DNA of 55,611 bases from an uncultured Gammaproteobacteria bacterium (GTDB taxonomy: Bacteria; Pseudomonadota; Gammaproteobacteria; Pseudomonadales; Halieaceae): contig CABYJX010000008.1 of NCBI GenBank assembly GCA_902519405.1, positions 1 to 55,611 on the forward strand, given 5' to 3'. The notes under the pieces were generated by a model that was given only the letters and a program-made list of their open reading frames with translations, was not told where the DNA came from and made no database searches. The position numbers and the translations under genes were made by a program. Below are positions 40,950 through 50,754 of this stretch, in pieces (the first letter of the stretch is position 1; every line of letters begins with the position of its first letter).

Positions 40950-42608
40950 TTAATTTTGACCTAATCCTATCATTTCCTTTGCATTAGCAACTGCACTATC
41001 AGTAACTTTGGTGCCGGCGAGCATTCGTGCTATTTCGTCTATCCTTTCCGATTTTCCTAGTGAGGTCATAGATGCTCTGGCTGTTCCATCCTTTACTACT
41101 TTGGATGCAAATAAATGTGAATTTCCGAATGCAGCAACTTGAGGCAGATGAGTTACGCATAAGATCTGACAATGCCTCGATAATTGCTTTAACAACTTAC
41201 CCACGGTCTCTGCAACTGCACCGCCGATTCCTGAATCTATTTCATCGAAAACAATACTTGGAATTGCTGCTGTATTTGCGCTCGCGACTTGAATTGCTAA
41301 ACTAATCCGCGATAATTCACCGCCAGAGGCTATTTTTCTGAGGGGTTGTTCGGCACTTCCGGGGTTTGTCGAGACTAATAGTTCCATGTCCTCTAGCCCT
41401 TTCGGGTGGGGAATGAGGGAATCTCGTTTTTTTAGTGAGAATACTATTTTACAGAGCTTCATGCCAAGAGAGCTAAGGAGAGCGTGAATTTTTTCTTCAA
41501 GATCCTCGACCGCGATGTAACGTGCTTTTGATAGTCTTGTTGCGAGTGTTTCATATTTTGATTCAAGTATCCTGAGCTGCTCGTCTAATAACGGTAGCTT
41601 TCCTCTGCCGTCTTCAAGCTCGTTAAGCTCTGACTTAATCTGTGCGTGAAAGGCGCTTATCTCTTCTGGCAAAATACGATGCTTCCTAGCGACCTCATAG
41701 ATCTTTTCCAGCCGATTTTCAGTTACTGCCTGTTTTGAAGGGTTTACTTCAACCTCTTCGATGTATGCCTTAATGTCCAAGCCCGCTTCGCTAAGTGAAA
41801 TCCTCGCGTTATCCATAAGCTCTCTGGCGTTATCAAGAGTAGGCTGGTCGTGGATCTTCGAGCTGATCAGAGACAAGGCTTTACTTGCTGCATCTTCACT
41901 TTTTTCTATCAGGGAGACAGATTCGTGTCCAGACTCTAATATTTGAAGCGCATTTTCGAATCTTTTTGCATCCAATTCGAGGAGTTCCAGCTCTCCGTCG
42001 GCTAACTGTAATGAATCCAACTCATCTACCTGATATGCGAGCAATTGAACGCGAGATGCTAATTCATCGTGAGCACCTACTAATATATCCCTCTCTTTTT
42101 TTAGTCTAAGCCAGTTAGATGCGACATCCTCTACCTTTTTAGCTAATTTGGTATTCCCGCCAAAATTATCCAAAAGATAACGCTGAGTATCCTTTCGCAG
42201 AAGGGATTGATGGCTGTGTTGGCTATGGATATCAATTAGTAAGGTGCCAAGTTCTGAGCAATCTCTTAGAGTGCTTGGAGTCCCGTTAATGTAGGCTTTA
42301 GAACGACCCTCTTGCGTAATTACTCGCCTAAGCATGCATTCGTTACCAAGAGCAAGATCTCGGGCAACCAGCCATCTTTTTGCCTCAGGTATATTCTCTA
42401 CCGAGAAAGTCGCACTTATCTCCGCTTTCTCACAATTGGACCTGACCGCTGTGGCATCTGCGCGATCACCTAAGCAAAGTCCCAAAGCATCAAGGGCGAT
42501 CGATTTGCCCGCCCCGGTTTCACCAGTTATGACAGTTAGTCCACTAGATGTTTCGAGCTCTAGTTTATCGACGATGGTGTAGTTACTGATAATCAAATCT
42601 GTCAACAT
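40950..42608 (-). CDS. recN: DNA repair ATPase RecN
   Basis: A 552-residue SMC-like ATPase acting in double-strand-break repair. Walker A is ITGETGAGKSIALDALGLC (about residues 28-46). The central ~300 residues are coiled-coil-rich. The ABC signature is ASGGELSRISLAIQVA (about 425) and Walker B is PSIVFDEIDSGIGG (about 453), followed by the H-loop CVTHLPQVAAFG. Length matches E. coli RecN (553). The ATG at 42608 starts MLTDLIISNYTIVDK. It converges with fur and diverges from hrcA. In E. coli recN is LexA-regulated; I did not find a clear LexA box (CTG-N10-CAG) upstream, but this was a reading, not a search. Confidence 0.95.
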   Translation of the reverse strand: MLTDLIISNYTIVDKLELETSSGLTVITGETGAGKSIALDALGLCLGDRADATAVRSNCEKAEISATFSVENIPEAKRWLVARDLALGNECMLRRVITQEGRSKAYINGTPSTLRDCSELGTLLIDIHSQHSHQSLLRKDTQRYLLDNFGGNTKLAKKVEDVASNWLRLKKERDILVGAHDELASRVQLLAYQVDELDSLQLADGELELLELDAKRFENALQILESGHESVSLIEKSEDAASKALSLISSKIHDQPTLDNARELMDNARISLSEAGLDIKAYIEEVEVNPSKQAVTENRLEKIYEVARKHRILPEEISAFHAQIKSELNELEDGRGKLPLLDEQLRILESKYETLATRLSKARYIAVEDLEEKIHALLSSLGMKLCKIVFSLKKRDSLIPHPKGLEDMELLVSTNPGSAEQPLRKIASGGELSRISLAIQVASANTAAIPSIVFDEIDSGIGGAVAETVGKLLKQLSRHCQILCVTHLPQVAAFGNSHLFASKVVKDGTARASMTSLGKSERIDEIARMLAGTKVTDSAVANAKEMIGLGQN

Positions 42609-42740
42609 TTTGATAACTATTATCCAAAAAAGCTCAGGAACATTTTTTTACATGATAAAAATGGTGTCTAAAGCGCACACCGGCTTTTTTATCCAGTGAC
42701 ACTATGGTAAAACATAGTCGAGAACAATGGTTTAATTTTT

Positions 42741-43775
42741 ATGTCAAATGTAGATATGCCAGACAGATCCTTAGTTTTGCTTAAAACGCTAGTAGAGCGT
42801 TTTATTAGCGAGGGTACTCCAATAGGCTCTGCAAAACTTCGTGAAGTGTCAGGTCTCTCCCTAAGCCCGGCAACTATAAGGAATGTGATGTCAGACCTCG
42901 AAGATAGAGGTTATTTGCACTCTCCCCATACTTCAGCGGGGCGAATTCCAACCTCAAGAGGTTACCGACTTTTTGTTGATAGCTTATTACAGATACGTCC
43001 TTTGGATGAGGACGCGCTTAGCAGCATTCGGTCAGAGTTAAATCCTGATAAAACAGCCGCAGAGCTGGTCCAGTCTGCCTCAGCGGCATTGGCTACTATT
43101 ACCTCGCAGGCGGGAGTGGTGACCGTGCCTCGACGAGAAGGCAACCAGCTAAGACATATAGAATTTTTACCTCTTTCAGACTCCAGAGTCCTGGTGATTT
43201 TGGTGATAAACGAGAAGGAGGTGCAAAATCGTATTATCCATACCCAGCGCGCTTACAGCGAAGAGGAGCTTAGGACAGCTGCGGAGATGGTAAATCAGAG
43301 ATATTCCGGCTCTCTTTTGTCCGAGGTAAAGCTGCGTATTCTATCCGAGATGGAAGAGACAAAAAGCTATATCGATAATTACTTATCATCTGCTTTGGAG
43401 CTGGCCAGCCAGGCACTTAATCAGGAGATCTCTTCTGATGAGTATGTTGTGGCAGGTGAAGCTCAGCTTATGGGTAATGCTAATGTTGAAGAAATGGCTA
43501 AGTTGAGAGAGTTATTCGATTCCTTTGGAAAAAAAAGAGATCTTCTTCATTTGTTAGAAAGATGTTCCCACGCAGATGGTGTGCAAATTTTTATTGGTGA
43601 GGAGGCAGGATACGATGTTTTTGGGGATTATAGCGTGGTCACTGCGCCTTATAGCGACGGAGTCAGTACAGTTGGTGTATTAGGTGTTATCGGACCCACG
43701 AGAATGGCTTACGAACGAGTAATTCCCATAGTGGATGTAACTGCCAGGATGTTGAGTACTGCGCTTGCAATTTAG
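42741..43775 (+). CDS. hrcA: Heat-inducible transcription repressor HrcA
   Basis: A 344-residue HrcA. The N-terminal winged-helix has LVERFISEGTPIGSAKLRE and SPATIRNVMSDLEDRGYL, then HTSAGRIPTSRGYRLFVD, the signature of the family. The rest is the GAF-like domain with IGEEAGYDVFGDYSVV near the C-terminus. HrcA binds CIRCE operators (TTAGCACTC-N9-GAGTGCTAA). I saw no CIRCE in the 130 bases before hrcA nor before grpE or dnaK, so its targets (for example groESL) would be elsewhere. hrcA before grpE-dnaK-dnaJ is common in bacteria. Confidence 0.95.
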   Translation: MSNVDMPDRSLVLLKTLVERFISEGTPIGSAKLREVSGLSLSPATIRNVMSDLEDRGYLHSPHTSAGRIPTSRGYRLFVDSLLQIRPLDEDALSSIRSELNPDKTAAELVQSASAALATITSQAGVVTVPRREGNQLRHIEFLPLSDSRVLVILVINEKEVQNRIIHTQRAYSEEELRTAAEMVNQRYSGSLLSEVKLRILSEMEETKSYIDNYLSSALELASQALNQEISSDEYVVAGEAQLMGNANVEEMAKLRELFDSFGKKRDLLHLLERCSHADGVQIFIGEEAGYDVFGDYSVVTAPYSDGVSTVGVLGVIGPTRMAYERVIPIVDVTARMLSTALAI

Positions 43776-43806
43776 ATTTACAGCGACAAAATATTTTTGT
43801 TGTAGC

Positions 43807-43833
43807 CTTGAAACTTACCTTTGAAGCCCTCAT
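43807..43833 (+). promoter_or_regulatory. Sigma32-like heat-shock promoter of grpE
   Basis: CTTGAAA at 43807-43813 and CCCTCAT at 43827-43833 with a 13-base spacer match the sigma32 consensus (CTTGAAA, then CCCCAT). The grpE start is about 70 bases downstream. Confidence 0.7.
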
Positions 43834-43902
43834 GAATGGTCCTGAAAGAGAATTTATTCTCGTTTAAGGTAATTTAAGCGGACACTATATTATTTGAGAG
43901 TA

Positions 43903-44523
43903 ATGATGGTGAAAAACGAAGAAGAGTTAAGTGAAAAAGAAGAAAAGATTGAGGAGCAATCAATTTCCAAAGCAACCGACGATGAGTCGCCAGAAGATGT
44001 CTCCACTGGAGAAGTCATAGATTCTGGGGGAGAATTCGAAGAATCTGAAGAAGAGAATACGGCTGGTGTACTTTCTGCGCTAGAATTAGAGCTCGAGGAA
44101 ATGAAAGATCAGGTTCTGCGTCACCAAGCAGAGGTACAAAACGTTAAACGACGGGCTGATCAAGACGTAGAGAAGGCTCGCAAGTATGCTTTAGAAAGGT
44201 TCTGTAATGAATTATTGCCGGTAGTTGATAGCTTGGAGATGGCTATCTCATCAAGATCATCAGATAAGGAAGACTCTACCTCGATCATTGAAGGGGTTCA
44301 GTTAACATTGAAGATGCTAGTCGACACATTAGCTAAGTTTAATTTAGAGCAAATTGATCCAGAAGGCGAACCATTTGACCCGAAAATGCATCAAGCTGTG
44401 AGTATGGTTGAGAATAGAGATGTCGAACCGAATACGGTGCTATCTGTGATGCAACGAGGCTACATGTTAAGTGGTCGCCTAATTCGTCCCGCGATGGTGA
44501 TGGTAAGCAAGGCACCAGAATAG
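43903..44523 (+). CDS. grpE: Nucleotide exchange factor GrpE
   Basis: A 206-residue GrpE. An acidic, disordered N-terminus (to about residue 65) is followed by a long coiled coil (LELEEMKDQVLRHQAEVQN, VKRRADQDVEKARKYALERF) and the family signature near the C-terminus (DPKMHQAVSMVENRDVEPNT, then VMQRGYMLSGRLIRPAMV). It releases ADP from DnaK. ATG 43903 (or the next, 43906) is used; the TTG at 43894 in frame is less likely. It is followed by dnaK after 127 bases that carry a second sigma32-like promoter. Confidence 0.95.
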   Translation: MMVKNEEELSEKEEKIEEQSISKATDDESPEDVSTGEVIDSGGEFEESEEENTAGVLSALELELEEMKDQVLRHQAEVQNVKRRADQDVEKARKYALERFCNELLPVVDSLEMAISSRSSDKEDSTSIIEGVQLTLKMLVDTLAKFNLEQIDPEGEPFDPKMHQAVSMVENRDVEPNTVLSVMQRGYMLSGRLIRPAMVMVSKAPE

Positions 44524-44560
44524 CGTTGAAGCTTATAATCTGATTTTGTCGGTTCATAGC

Positions 44561-44588
44561 CTTGAAAGTCGCACGATAGACCACATAT
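44561..44588 (+). promoter_or_regulatory. Sigma32-like heat-shock promoter of dnaK
   Basis: CTTGAAA at 44561-44567 and CCACATAT at 44581-44588, spacer 13. The spacing is the same as for the grpE promoter. dnaK starts 62 bases later with AAAGGAGG as ribosome-binding site. Confidence 0.7.
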
Positions 44589-44650
44589 ACACTAGTTGGA
44601 ATATGAAACTTACCGCTGTAAAGAAGAAATGGTTAAAGGAGGAATAACAA

Positions 44651-46579
44651 ATGGCCAAAATTATTGGAATCGATCTTGGGACTACTAATTCGTGTGTATC
44701 AGTCTTAGATGGAGACAGTCCTCGTGTGATAGAGAATTCAGAAGGTGATCGAACCACTCCATCGGTCGTCGCCTACAGTGATGAGGGAGAAATCCTCGTG
44801 GGTCAAAGTGCTAAGCGTCAAGCTGTCACCAACCCAACCAATACTCTATTCGCGGTCAAGCGGCTAATAGGAAGAAAGTTTAAGGATGAAGTTGTCCAGA
44901 AAGATATTTCTATGGTTCCCTACGGAATAGTTGAAGCAGACAACGGCGATGCGTGGGTTCAAGCCAAGGACGAAAAGATGGCTCCACCACAGGTCGCAGC
45001 GGAAGTTCTTAGAAAGATGAAGAAAACAGCTGAGGAATTCCTAGGTGAGAGTGTTTCAGAGGCAGTCATTACCGTCCCAGCTTACTTTAATGATAGTCAG
45101 CGACAGGCAACAAAGGATGCTGGAAAAATAGCTGGGCTTGAGGTCAAGAGAATAATTAATGAGCCTACGGCTGCTGCGCTAGCTTATGGCATGGATAAAG
45201 CCAAAGGAGACCATACCGTAGCAGTGTACGATCTTGGTGGTGGTACCTTCGATATCTCCGTAATTGAAATTGCTGAAGTAGATGGTGAACATCAATTTGA
45301 AGTGCTATCAACTAATGGAGACACTTTTTTGGGTGGAGAAGATTTCGATCTCAGGTTAATAGAATACTTGGCGGAAGAGTTTAAAAAGGAAAGCGGCATC
45401 GATTTACATAGCGATCCCCTCGCTCTACAGAGACTGAAGGATGCTGCAGAAAAAGCGAAGATAGAATTATCAAGCGCCCAACAAACCGAAGTCAATCTTC
45501 CTTACATCACAGCAGATGCGACAGGTCCAAAACACCTAGTGGTCAAGTTATCAAGAGCTAAGCTCGAATCTTTAGTAGAGGATTTAGTCAAAAGGTCCAT
45601 TGAACCCGTAAAGACCGCGTTAAAAGACGCAAGTCTTAGCCCCAGTGATATTCATGATGTAATTTTAGTGGGTGGTCAAACACGAATGCCGTTAGTTCAG
45701 AGTGCCGTGGCCAATTATTTTGGAAAAGAGCCACGGAAAGATGTCAATCCAGACGAGGCGGTAGCAATGGGTGCCTCAATCCAAGGAGCCGTTTTATCGG
45801 GTGATGTGAAAGATGTTCTTTTGCTAGATGTAACCCCACTAACTCTCGGCATTGAGACTATGGGGGGCGTTGCTACTCCATTAATAGAGAAAAATACTAC
45901 TATCCCCACCAAGAAGTCACAAATATTTTCCACAGCAGAGGATAATCAGACGGCAGTCACGATCCATGTTGTGCAAGGTGAAAGAAAACAGGCCGGTGAG
46001 AATAAATCTCTAGGAAGATTTGATCTTACCGATATCCCGCCGTCGCCTAGGGGTATGCCGCAGATCGAGGTAGCATTTGATTTAGATGCTAACGGTATAT
46101 TAAATGTCTCGGCCACCGATAAGGCTACTGGAAAAGAGCAATCCATCAGAATCACCGCTTCGGGAGGTTTGAGCGATGATGAAATTGAAAAAATGGTCGC
46201 TGATGCCGAAGCAAATGCTGAGGCGGATATAAAATTTGAGGAACTTATCGGCGCGAGGAATACATGCGATGGACTTATCCATGCGGCGCGTAAAACTCTT
46301 GAAGAGGGTAAAGAGCATGCCTCAGAAGATGAGAAGAAAGCTATTGAAGTAGCTATTCAAGAAGCGGAAGATGCCTTGAAGGGTGGTGACAAAGAGGCTA
46401 TTGATGGGGCTGCTGCTAAACTAACAGAAGCGACGGGTCCTGTAGCTCAGAAGATGTATTCTGCCCAAGCAGCGGAGCAAGCAGCTCCCGAATCGGGGGG
46501 CCAGGAGACGTCCGACGCTGATGAGGCTGATGACGCTGTTGATGCAGAATTTGAGGAAGTTAAAGAAGATAAAACCTGA
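44651..46579 (+). CDS. dnaK: Chaperone DnaK (Hsp70)
   Basis: A 642-residue Hsp70. The ATPase domain opens [18 protein letters not shown] and has the phosphate loop [16 protein letters not shown] and the [14 protein letters not shown] motif. The linker [15 protein letters not shown] leads into the substrate-binding domain and the helical lid. The C-terminal tail ([11 protein letters not shown]) is the usual acidic EEV-like end. Size is as in E. coli (638). It works with DnaJ and GrpE encoded on either side. A strong AAAGGAGG ribosome-binding site precedes the ATG. No oddities were seen. Confidence 0.98.
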   Translation: MAKIIGIDLGTTNSCVSVLDGDSPRVIENSEGDRTTPSVVAYSDEGEILVGQSAKRQAVTNPTNTLFAVKRLIGRKFKDEVVQKDISMVPYGIVEADNGDAWVQAKDEKMAPPQVAAEVLRKMKKTAEEFLGESVSEAVITVPAYFNDSQRQATKDAGKIAGLEVKRIINEPTAAALAYGMDKAKGDHTVAVYDLGGGTFDISVIEIAEVDGEHQFEVLSTNGDTFLGGEDFDLRLIEYLAEEFKKESGIDLHSDPLALQRLKDAAEKAKIELSSAQQTEVNLPYITADATGPKHLVVKLSRAKLESLVEDLVKRSIEPVKTALKDASLSPSDIHDVILVGGQTRMPLVQSAVANYFGKEPRKDVNPDEAVAMGASIQGAVLSGDVKDVLLLDVTPLTLGIETMGGVATPLIEKNTTIPTKKSQIFSTAEDNQTAVTIHVVQGERKQAGENKSLGRFDLTDIPPSPRGMPQIEVAFDLDANGILNVSATDKATGKEQSIRITASGGLSDDEIEKMVADAEANAEADIKFEELIGARNTCDGLIHAARKTLEEGKEHASEDEKKAIEVAIQEAEDALKGGDKEAIDGAAAKLTEATGPVAQKMYSAQAAEQAAPESGGQETSDADEADDAVDAEFEEVKEDKT

Positions 46580-46683
46580 ACGTTGGGCATGAGGTGCATA
46601 TTATAACGTATCATTCTCGTGGCGGTGTACCATGCGCCTGTGTGTTTCACGTATACTAAAAGAAAATCACGATACGGATAATT

Positions 46684-47811
46684 ATGTCAAAACGCGATTA
46701 TTATGATGTGCTTGGTGTTGATAAAAATGCCAACGAAGCTGATATAAAAAAAGCTTATCGCAGAGTAGCTATGAAATTTCATCCGGATCGTAATCCAGAT
46801 GACCCACAGGCTGATGCAAAATTCAAAGAAGCCAGTGAAGCGTATGAGGTTTTAGCTACTCAAGAAAAGCGCGCTGCCTATGACCAGTTTGGACACGCGG
46901 GCGTGGATCCGAGTATGGGCAGTGGAGCTGGTGGCTTTGGAGGCGGCAGCTTCAGCGATATTTTCGGTGATGTGTTCGGTGACATCTTTGGTGGCGGCGG
47001 TAACAGAGGGGGCCCTCAACGCGGCTCTGATCTTCGATACACACTTGATATTTCTCTTGAAGACGCCGTAAAAGGTACTACAGTCGAAATTCGCGTCCCC
47101 TCTTTAAGTTCCTGTGATAAGTGCGGGGGGTCGGGTGCAAGGAAAGGAAGCTCACCAGTCACGTGTAGCACGTGCGGCGGGGCCGGACAAGTTCGGATGC
47201 AACAAGGGTTCTTTCAGGTTCAACAAACGTGTCCGAATTGCCGTGGTCGCGGAAAAATAATTTCAGATCCATGTCCTGCTTGCAGAGGCCAGGGCCGAGT
47301 AGAAAAAAGTAAGACATTGTCAGTGAAAGTCCCTCCCGGAGTTGATACAGGTGACCGTATAAGATTGTCAGGGGAGGGAGAAGCAGGACCAGAAGGTGGT
47401 CCTGCAGGTGATTTATTCGTTCAAATGTCAGTAAAGGAACACCCCCTATTTGAACGAGATGGCAAGCATCTTTATTGCGAAGTTCCTATTAGCTTCGCCG
47501 ATGCCGCATTGGGGGGTGAGTTAGAAGTGCCGACACTCGATGGGCGTGTCAAGTTAAAAATTCCTGCAGAAACACAGACTGGTAAATTATTCCGTCTGCG
47601 GGGGAAGGGAGTCAAACCGGTTCGAGGAGGAGGCACCGGAGATCTTTTATGTAGATCAGTTGTGGAAACACCGATCAATTTAACAATACGGCAGCGCGAA
47701 ATCCTGGAGGAATTAAAGACCTCCCTGGGAGAAGGTGGGAAAAAGCAATCTCCTCGACAGACAACTTGGTTCGAAGGTGTGAAACGTTTTTTTGATGATA
47801 TGACCGCATGA
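46684..47811 (+). CDS. dnaJ: Chaperone DnaJ (Hsp40)
   Basis: A 375-residue class A J-protein. The J domain (residues 4-70) has the HPD tripeptide ([11 protein letters not shown]). A Gly/Phe-rich region (residues ~76-110) follows, then a zinc domain with four CxxCxGxG repeats: [27 protein letters not shown] and CPACRGQGR. The C-terminal substrate domain has [17 protein letters not shown]. It stimulates DnaK ATPase and delivers substrates. Its last codons overlap the dapB start (ATGA), so dapB is probably translated from the same message. Confidence 0.97.
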   Translation: MSKRDYYDVLGVDKNANEADIKKAYRRVAMKFHPDRNPDDPQADAKFKEASEAYEVLATQEKRAAYDQFGHAGVDPSMGSGAGGFGGGSFSDIFGDVFGDIFGGGGNRGGPQRGSDLRYTLDISLEDAVKGTTVEIRVPSLSSCDKCGGSGARKGSSPVTCSTCGGAGQVRMQQGFFQVQQTCPNCRGRGKIISDPCPACRGQGRVEKSKTLSVKVPPGVDTGDRIRLSGEGEAGPEGGPAGDLFVQMSVKEHPLFERDGKHLYCEVPISFADAALGGELEVPTLDGRVKLKIPAETQTGKLFRLRGKGVKPVRGGGTGDLLCRSVVETPINLTIRQREILEELKTSLGEGGKKQSPRQTTWFEGVKRFFDDMTA

Positions 47812-48629
47812 AAAGCAGGATAGCCATATCAGGAGCAGGAGGAAAGATGGGGCGCGCGCTGTTAAAGAACATAGCGCAGCTAGATTGGTGTGAGTTGACA
47901 GCTGCCATTGAATGTCGAGACAGCGGCCTAATAGGTCTAGATACTGGCGAGCTACTAAAGATCCAAAGTGCTGGAGTAAGTATCGTGGAGTCACTCGAGC
48001 AGTTACCGCAAAAAATTGATGTCTTAATTGATTTCAGCACCCCTGAAGCAACACTTAGTAATGTTCGTTTTTGCTCGGATAACTTCATACCAATCGTTAT
48101 CGGCACGACGGGCTTCAGCAGTTCAGATGAAGACCAACTCAATTCCGCATCAAAAGTTATTCCCATTTGTCGGTCTGCTAATTATAGCACTGGAGTTAAT
48201 CTTTGTTTTGATTTAATAGAAAGGACTACTGAAGTTCTTGGTAAGGATGCAGATGTGGAGATAATAGAAGCACATCATAGGGAGAAAGTAGACGCACCTT
48301 CCGGTACAGCACTTGCTATGGGAGAAACGATTGCGGCAGGCTTGGGAAGAAATTTATCTGAGTTAGCGGAATATGGACGTGTCGGAGATGTAGGGCCTCG
48401 TGATAAAGGTGCGATAGGTTTTTCGGCTATCCGAGCTGGAAATATCGTCGGTGAACACACGGTAATGTTTGCGGTGGACGGAGAAATCATAGAGATTAAA
48501 CACCAAGCCAGCAGTAGAGAGGCATTTTGCTCTGGTGCACTTAGAGCCGCGCGCTGGCTTATCGGGCGTACGCCCTCTCTGTATAGTATGCGTGATGTTA
48601 TAGCGAGTGCGGAGAGGCTACCGAAATAA
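47808..48629 (+). CDS. dapB: 4-hydroxy-tetrahydrodipicolinate reductase
   Basis: A 273-residue DapB of lysine and diaminopimelate synthesis. The dinucleotide-binding motif is [16 protein letters not shown] at the N-terminus. [13 protein letters not shown] region follows, then [13 protein letters not shown], and the catalytic signature [20 protein letters not shown] near residue 158. [20 protein letters not shown] is typical of the C-terminal part. The ATG at 47808 overlaps the dnaJ stop as ATGA and the stop overlaps the next gene as TAATG. The dnaJ-dapB order is common in gammaproteobacteria. Confidence 0.96.
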   Translation: MKSRIAISGAGGKMGRALLKNIAQLDWCELTAAIECRDSGLIGLDTGELLKIQSAGVSIVESLEQLPQKIDVLIDFSTPEATLSNVRFCSDNFIPIVIGTTGFSSSDEDQLNSASKVIPICRSANYSTGVNLCFDLIERTTEVLGKDADVEIIEAHHREKVDAPSGTALAMGETIAAGLGRNLSELAEYGRVGDVGPRDKGAIGFSAIRAGNIVGEHTVMFAVDGEIIEIKHQASSREAFCSGALRAARWLIGRTPSLYSMRDVIASAERLPK

Positions 48630-49495
48630 TGGATGAAGAAATGCTTGATGCAGTGGTTGATATAGATGAGAGTAACGCAGCGCGACTACTTATAGAGGAA
48701 TCGCATAAGAGATTAGTTGTCGCAGATTTTTGGGCCGAATGGTGTGAACCGTGTAAGGCACTAATGCCAATCTTAGAAAAGATAGCGACCGAGTACGAGG
48801 GCGCATTCTTACTTGCCAAAGTCAATGCTGATGATCAGCAGATGATAGCACAACAGTTTGGAGTGCGCAGTCTTCCAACGGTAATGTTAATCCTAGACGG
48901 AAAACCCGTGGATGGTTTTGCTGGTGCCCAGTCAGAGAGCGGCGTAAGACAAATTTTAGAAAAACATTTGCCACCACCTTGGGAGAGTCTCTTCTTAGAA
49001 GCTCGTGCTGCCGCTGAAAGTGGCGATAGTACTAGAGCCATTGCTCTCTATCGACAAGTTTGGGAAGCCTCGGCACACGCGGTTAAAGTGAGTATTGAAT
49101 ACGCCCAAGCGTTAGCCGATGGTATGCGTCTTGATGATGCTGAGAATATTCTAGAGTCAGTCTCAAAGATTGATCAGGATGCATCTTATGACCAAGTCAT
49201 TGCACAAATAAAGATTAAAAGAGAAGCAAGTCGATCTCCTGAATTGGAGGCTCTAGAGCAGGAGCTCAACAAAAATCCGCAAAATAACGAGGTTAGAACT
49301 AAATTGGCTGTCCAGTATACAGGGGTGGGTCAATATAGAGAGGCCTTAGATTTACTTATATTCGTATTACAGGAAGATATTAATCATGACGACGGAGCCA
49401 CAAAGAAGATGCTGCTCGATACAATTACGAGTCTTGGAAAAGCTGACCCACTGGCTGCGGAATATCAAAGGAAATTATTTAGCTTATTGTACTGA
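48629..49495 (+). CDS. cnoX: Thioredoxin/TPR protein, CnoX (YbbN)-like
   Basis: A 288-residue protein. Residues ~10-115 are a thioredoxin domain with active site FWAEWCEPCKALMPIL (CxxC kept, second residue Glu instead of Gly) and the cis-Pro VRSLPTVM. The rest (about 125-288) is TPR-like helical repeats with AAAESGDSTRAIALYRQVWE and GQYREALDLLIFVLQEDI. This is the layout of E. coli CnoX, a chaperone-linked protein holding clients against oxidation. E. coli CnoX has lost redox-active Cys; this one keeps both. It is translationally coupled to dapB at the end of a chaperone operon. Confidence 0.85.
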   Translation: MDEEMLDAVVDIDESNAARLLIEESHKRLVVADFWAEWCEPCKALMPILEKIATEYEGAFLLAKVNADDQQMIAQQFGVRSLPTVMLILDGKPVDGFAGAQSESGVRQILEKHLPPPWESLFLEARAAAESGDSTRAIALYRQVWEASAHAVKVSIEYAQALADGMRLDDAENILESVSKIDQDASYDQVIAQIKIKREASRSPELEALEQELNKNPQNNEVRTKLAVQYTGVGQYREALDLLIFVLQEDINHDDGATKKMLLDTITSLGKADPLAAEYQRKLFSLLY

Positions 49496-49558
49496 TTAAA
49501 GAAAGCTGCCCTTTTTTGGACGGCTTTGGATTGTTAAATTTCATCAAGGGGTTTTGGT

Positions 49559-50740
49559 ATGGATACATCTTTCTCGAATGCTGATCTTTCTTTTCGCGAT
49601 GACGTTAAGGCATTTTTTGCATCTGCTTATGATTTGAAGTTGCAAAAACAATTTGAGAGTTTTAGCACTTATAAGGATGCTGTTATAGAATGGCAAAAGC
49701 GACTATATAGTCAAGGATGGATAGCGCCAAACTGGCCAGTCGAGTATGGCGGCACAGGCTGGAGTAGTACGCAAAAATTCATATTCGAATCAGAGAGAGC
49801 GTCTGCTGGCATTAGAGAAGTTATGCCATTTGGTGTAGGCATGGTTGGACCAGTAATTTATACATTTGGAAACGAAAAGCAGAAAGAATATTTTCTACCC
49901 AGGATTTTAAAAAGCCAAGACTGGTGGTGTCAGGGGTATTCTGAACCAGGATCTGGCTCTGATCTAGCGTCGCTAAAAACCAAAGCGGAATCAGATGGCG
50001 ATAATTATATAGTCAATGGTGCCAAAATATGGACTAGTTTCGCTCAATACGCAGATTGGATATTTTGTTTAGTAAGAACAAGTACAGATGGGAAAAAACA
50101 AGCAGGAATTAGTTTTCTTTTAATAGATATGAGAACCGAGGGGATCAAAGTTAACCCCATCATTTCTATTGATAATCACCATAGTTTGAACGAAGTAGAG
50201 TTTGTCAATGTTCGCGTTCCGAAGGAAAATCTTATTGGTGAGGAGAATAAAGGTTGGACTTATGCTAAATCGTTACTCGCCCATGAGCGTACTGGTATCG
50301 CCGGGGTAGCCGATACTAAGAGAGCCCTTTTTAATGCCCAAGAATTAGCCAGAAAAGAGGTTAATGGGGGTAAGTCTTTGCTTAAAGATCCTCTCTTTCA
50401 AAAACGACTCTCAGACATCGAGATCGAACTGTTAGCTCTCGAGTTTACCGAATTACGCGTACTAGCTACGGTCGCAGCAGGCGGTGCGCCGGGAGCTGAA
50501 TCATCTCTGCTAAAAATCAAAGGAACAGAAATGCAACAAGCAGTGCAGGAAATCATGATGGAGATCGCAGCACATTATCAAGGTGTCTTGGATACAGAAT
50601 ACCCATGTGAAGTGGTCGGACATGAGTTTGGGGGGGCAGCGCGAAGAGCTTATCTATATGGCAGAGCGGCGACTATCTATGGTGGATCTAACGAGATTCA
50701 GAAAAATGTGATTGCAAAAGCAGTACTTGGTCTGGAATAA
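49559..50740 (+). CDS. Acyl-CoA dehydrogenase, PimC-like large subunit
   Basis: A 393-residue flavoprotein of the acyl-CoA dehydrogenase fold. Motifs include WCQGYSEPGSGSDLASLKT with the FAD-contacting region, KIWTSFAQYADWIFCLVRTS, and near the C-terminus RAATIYGGSNEIQKNVIAKA, the segment around the usual catalytic loop. It resembles the large subunit of pimeloyl-CoA dehydrogenase and related pairs that oxidise dicarboxylyl- or sterol-side-chain-CoA. AAGGGG lies 8-13 bases before ATG 49559. The partner subunit gene starts 14 bases after its stop. The substrate cannot be told from sequence alone. Confidence 0.82.
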   Translation: MDTSFSNADLSFRDDVKAFFASAYDLKLQKQFESFSTYKDAVIEWQKRLYSQGWIAPNWPVEYGGTGWSSTQKFIFESERASAGIREVMPFGVGMVGPVIYTFGNEKQKEYFLPRILKSQDWWCQGYSEPGSGSDLASLKTKAESDGDNYIVNGAKIWTSFAQYADWIFCLVRTSTDGKKQAGISFLLIDMRTEGIKVNPIISIDNHHSLNEVEFVNVRVPKENLIGEENKGWTYAKSLLAHERTGIAGVADTKRALFNAQELARKEVNGGKSLLKDPLFQKRLSDIEIELLALEFTELRVLATVAAGGAPGAESSLLKIKGTEMQQAVQEIMMEIAAHYQGVLDTEYPCEVVGHEFGGAARRAYLYGRAATIYGGSNEIQKNVIAKAVLGLE

Positions 50741-50754
50741 GAGGCAAGCCATAA

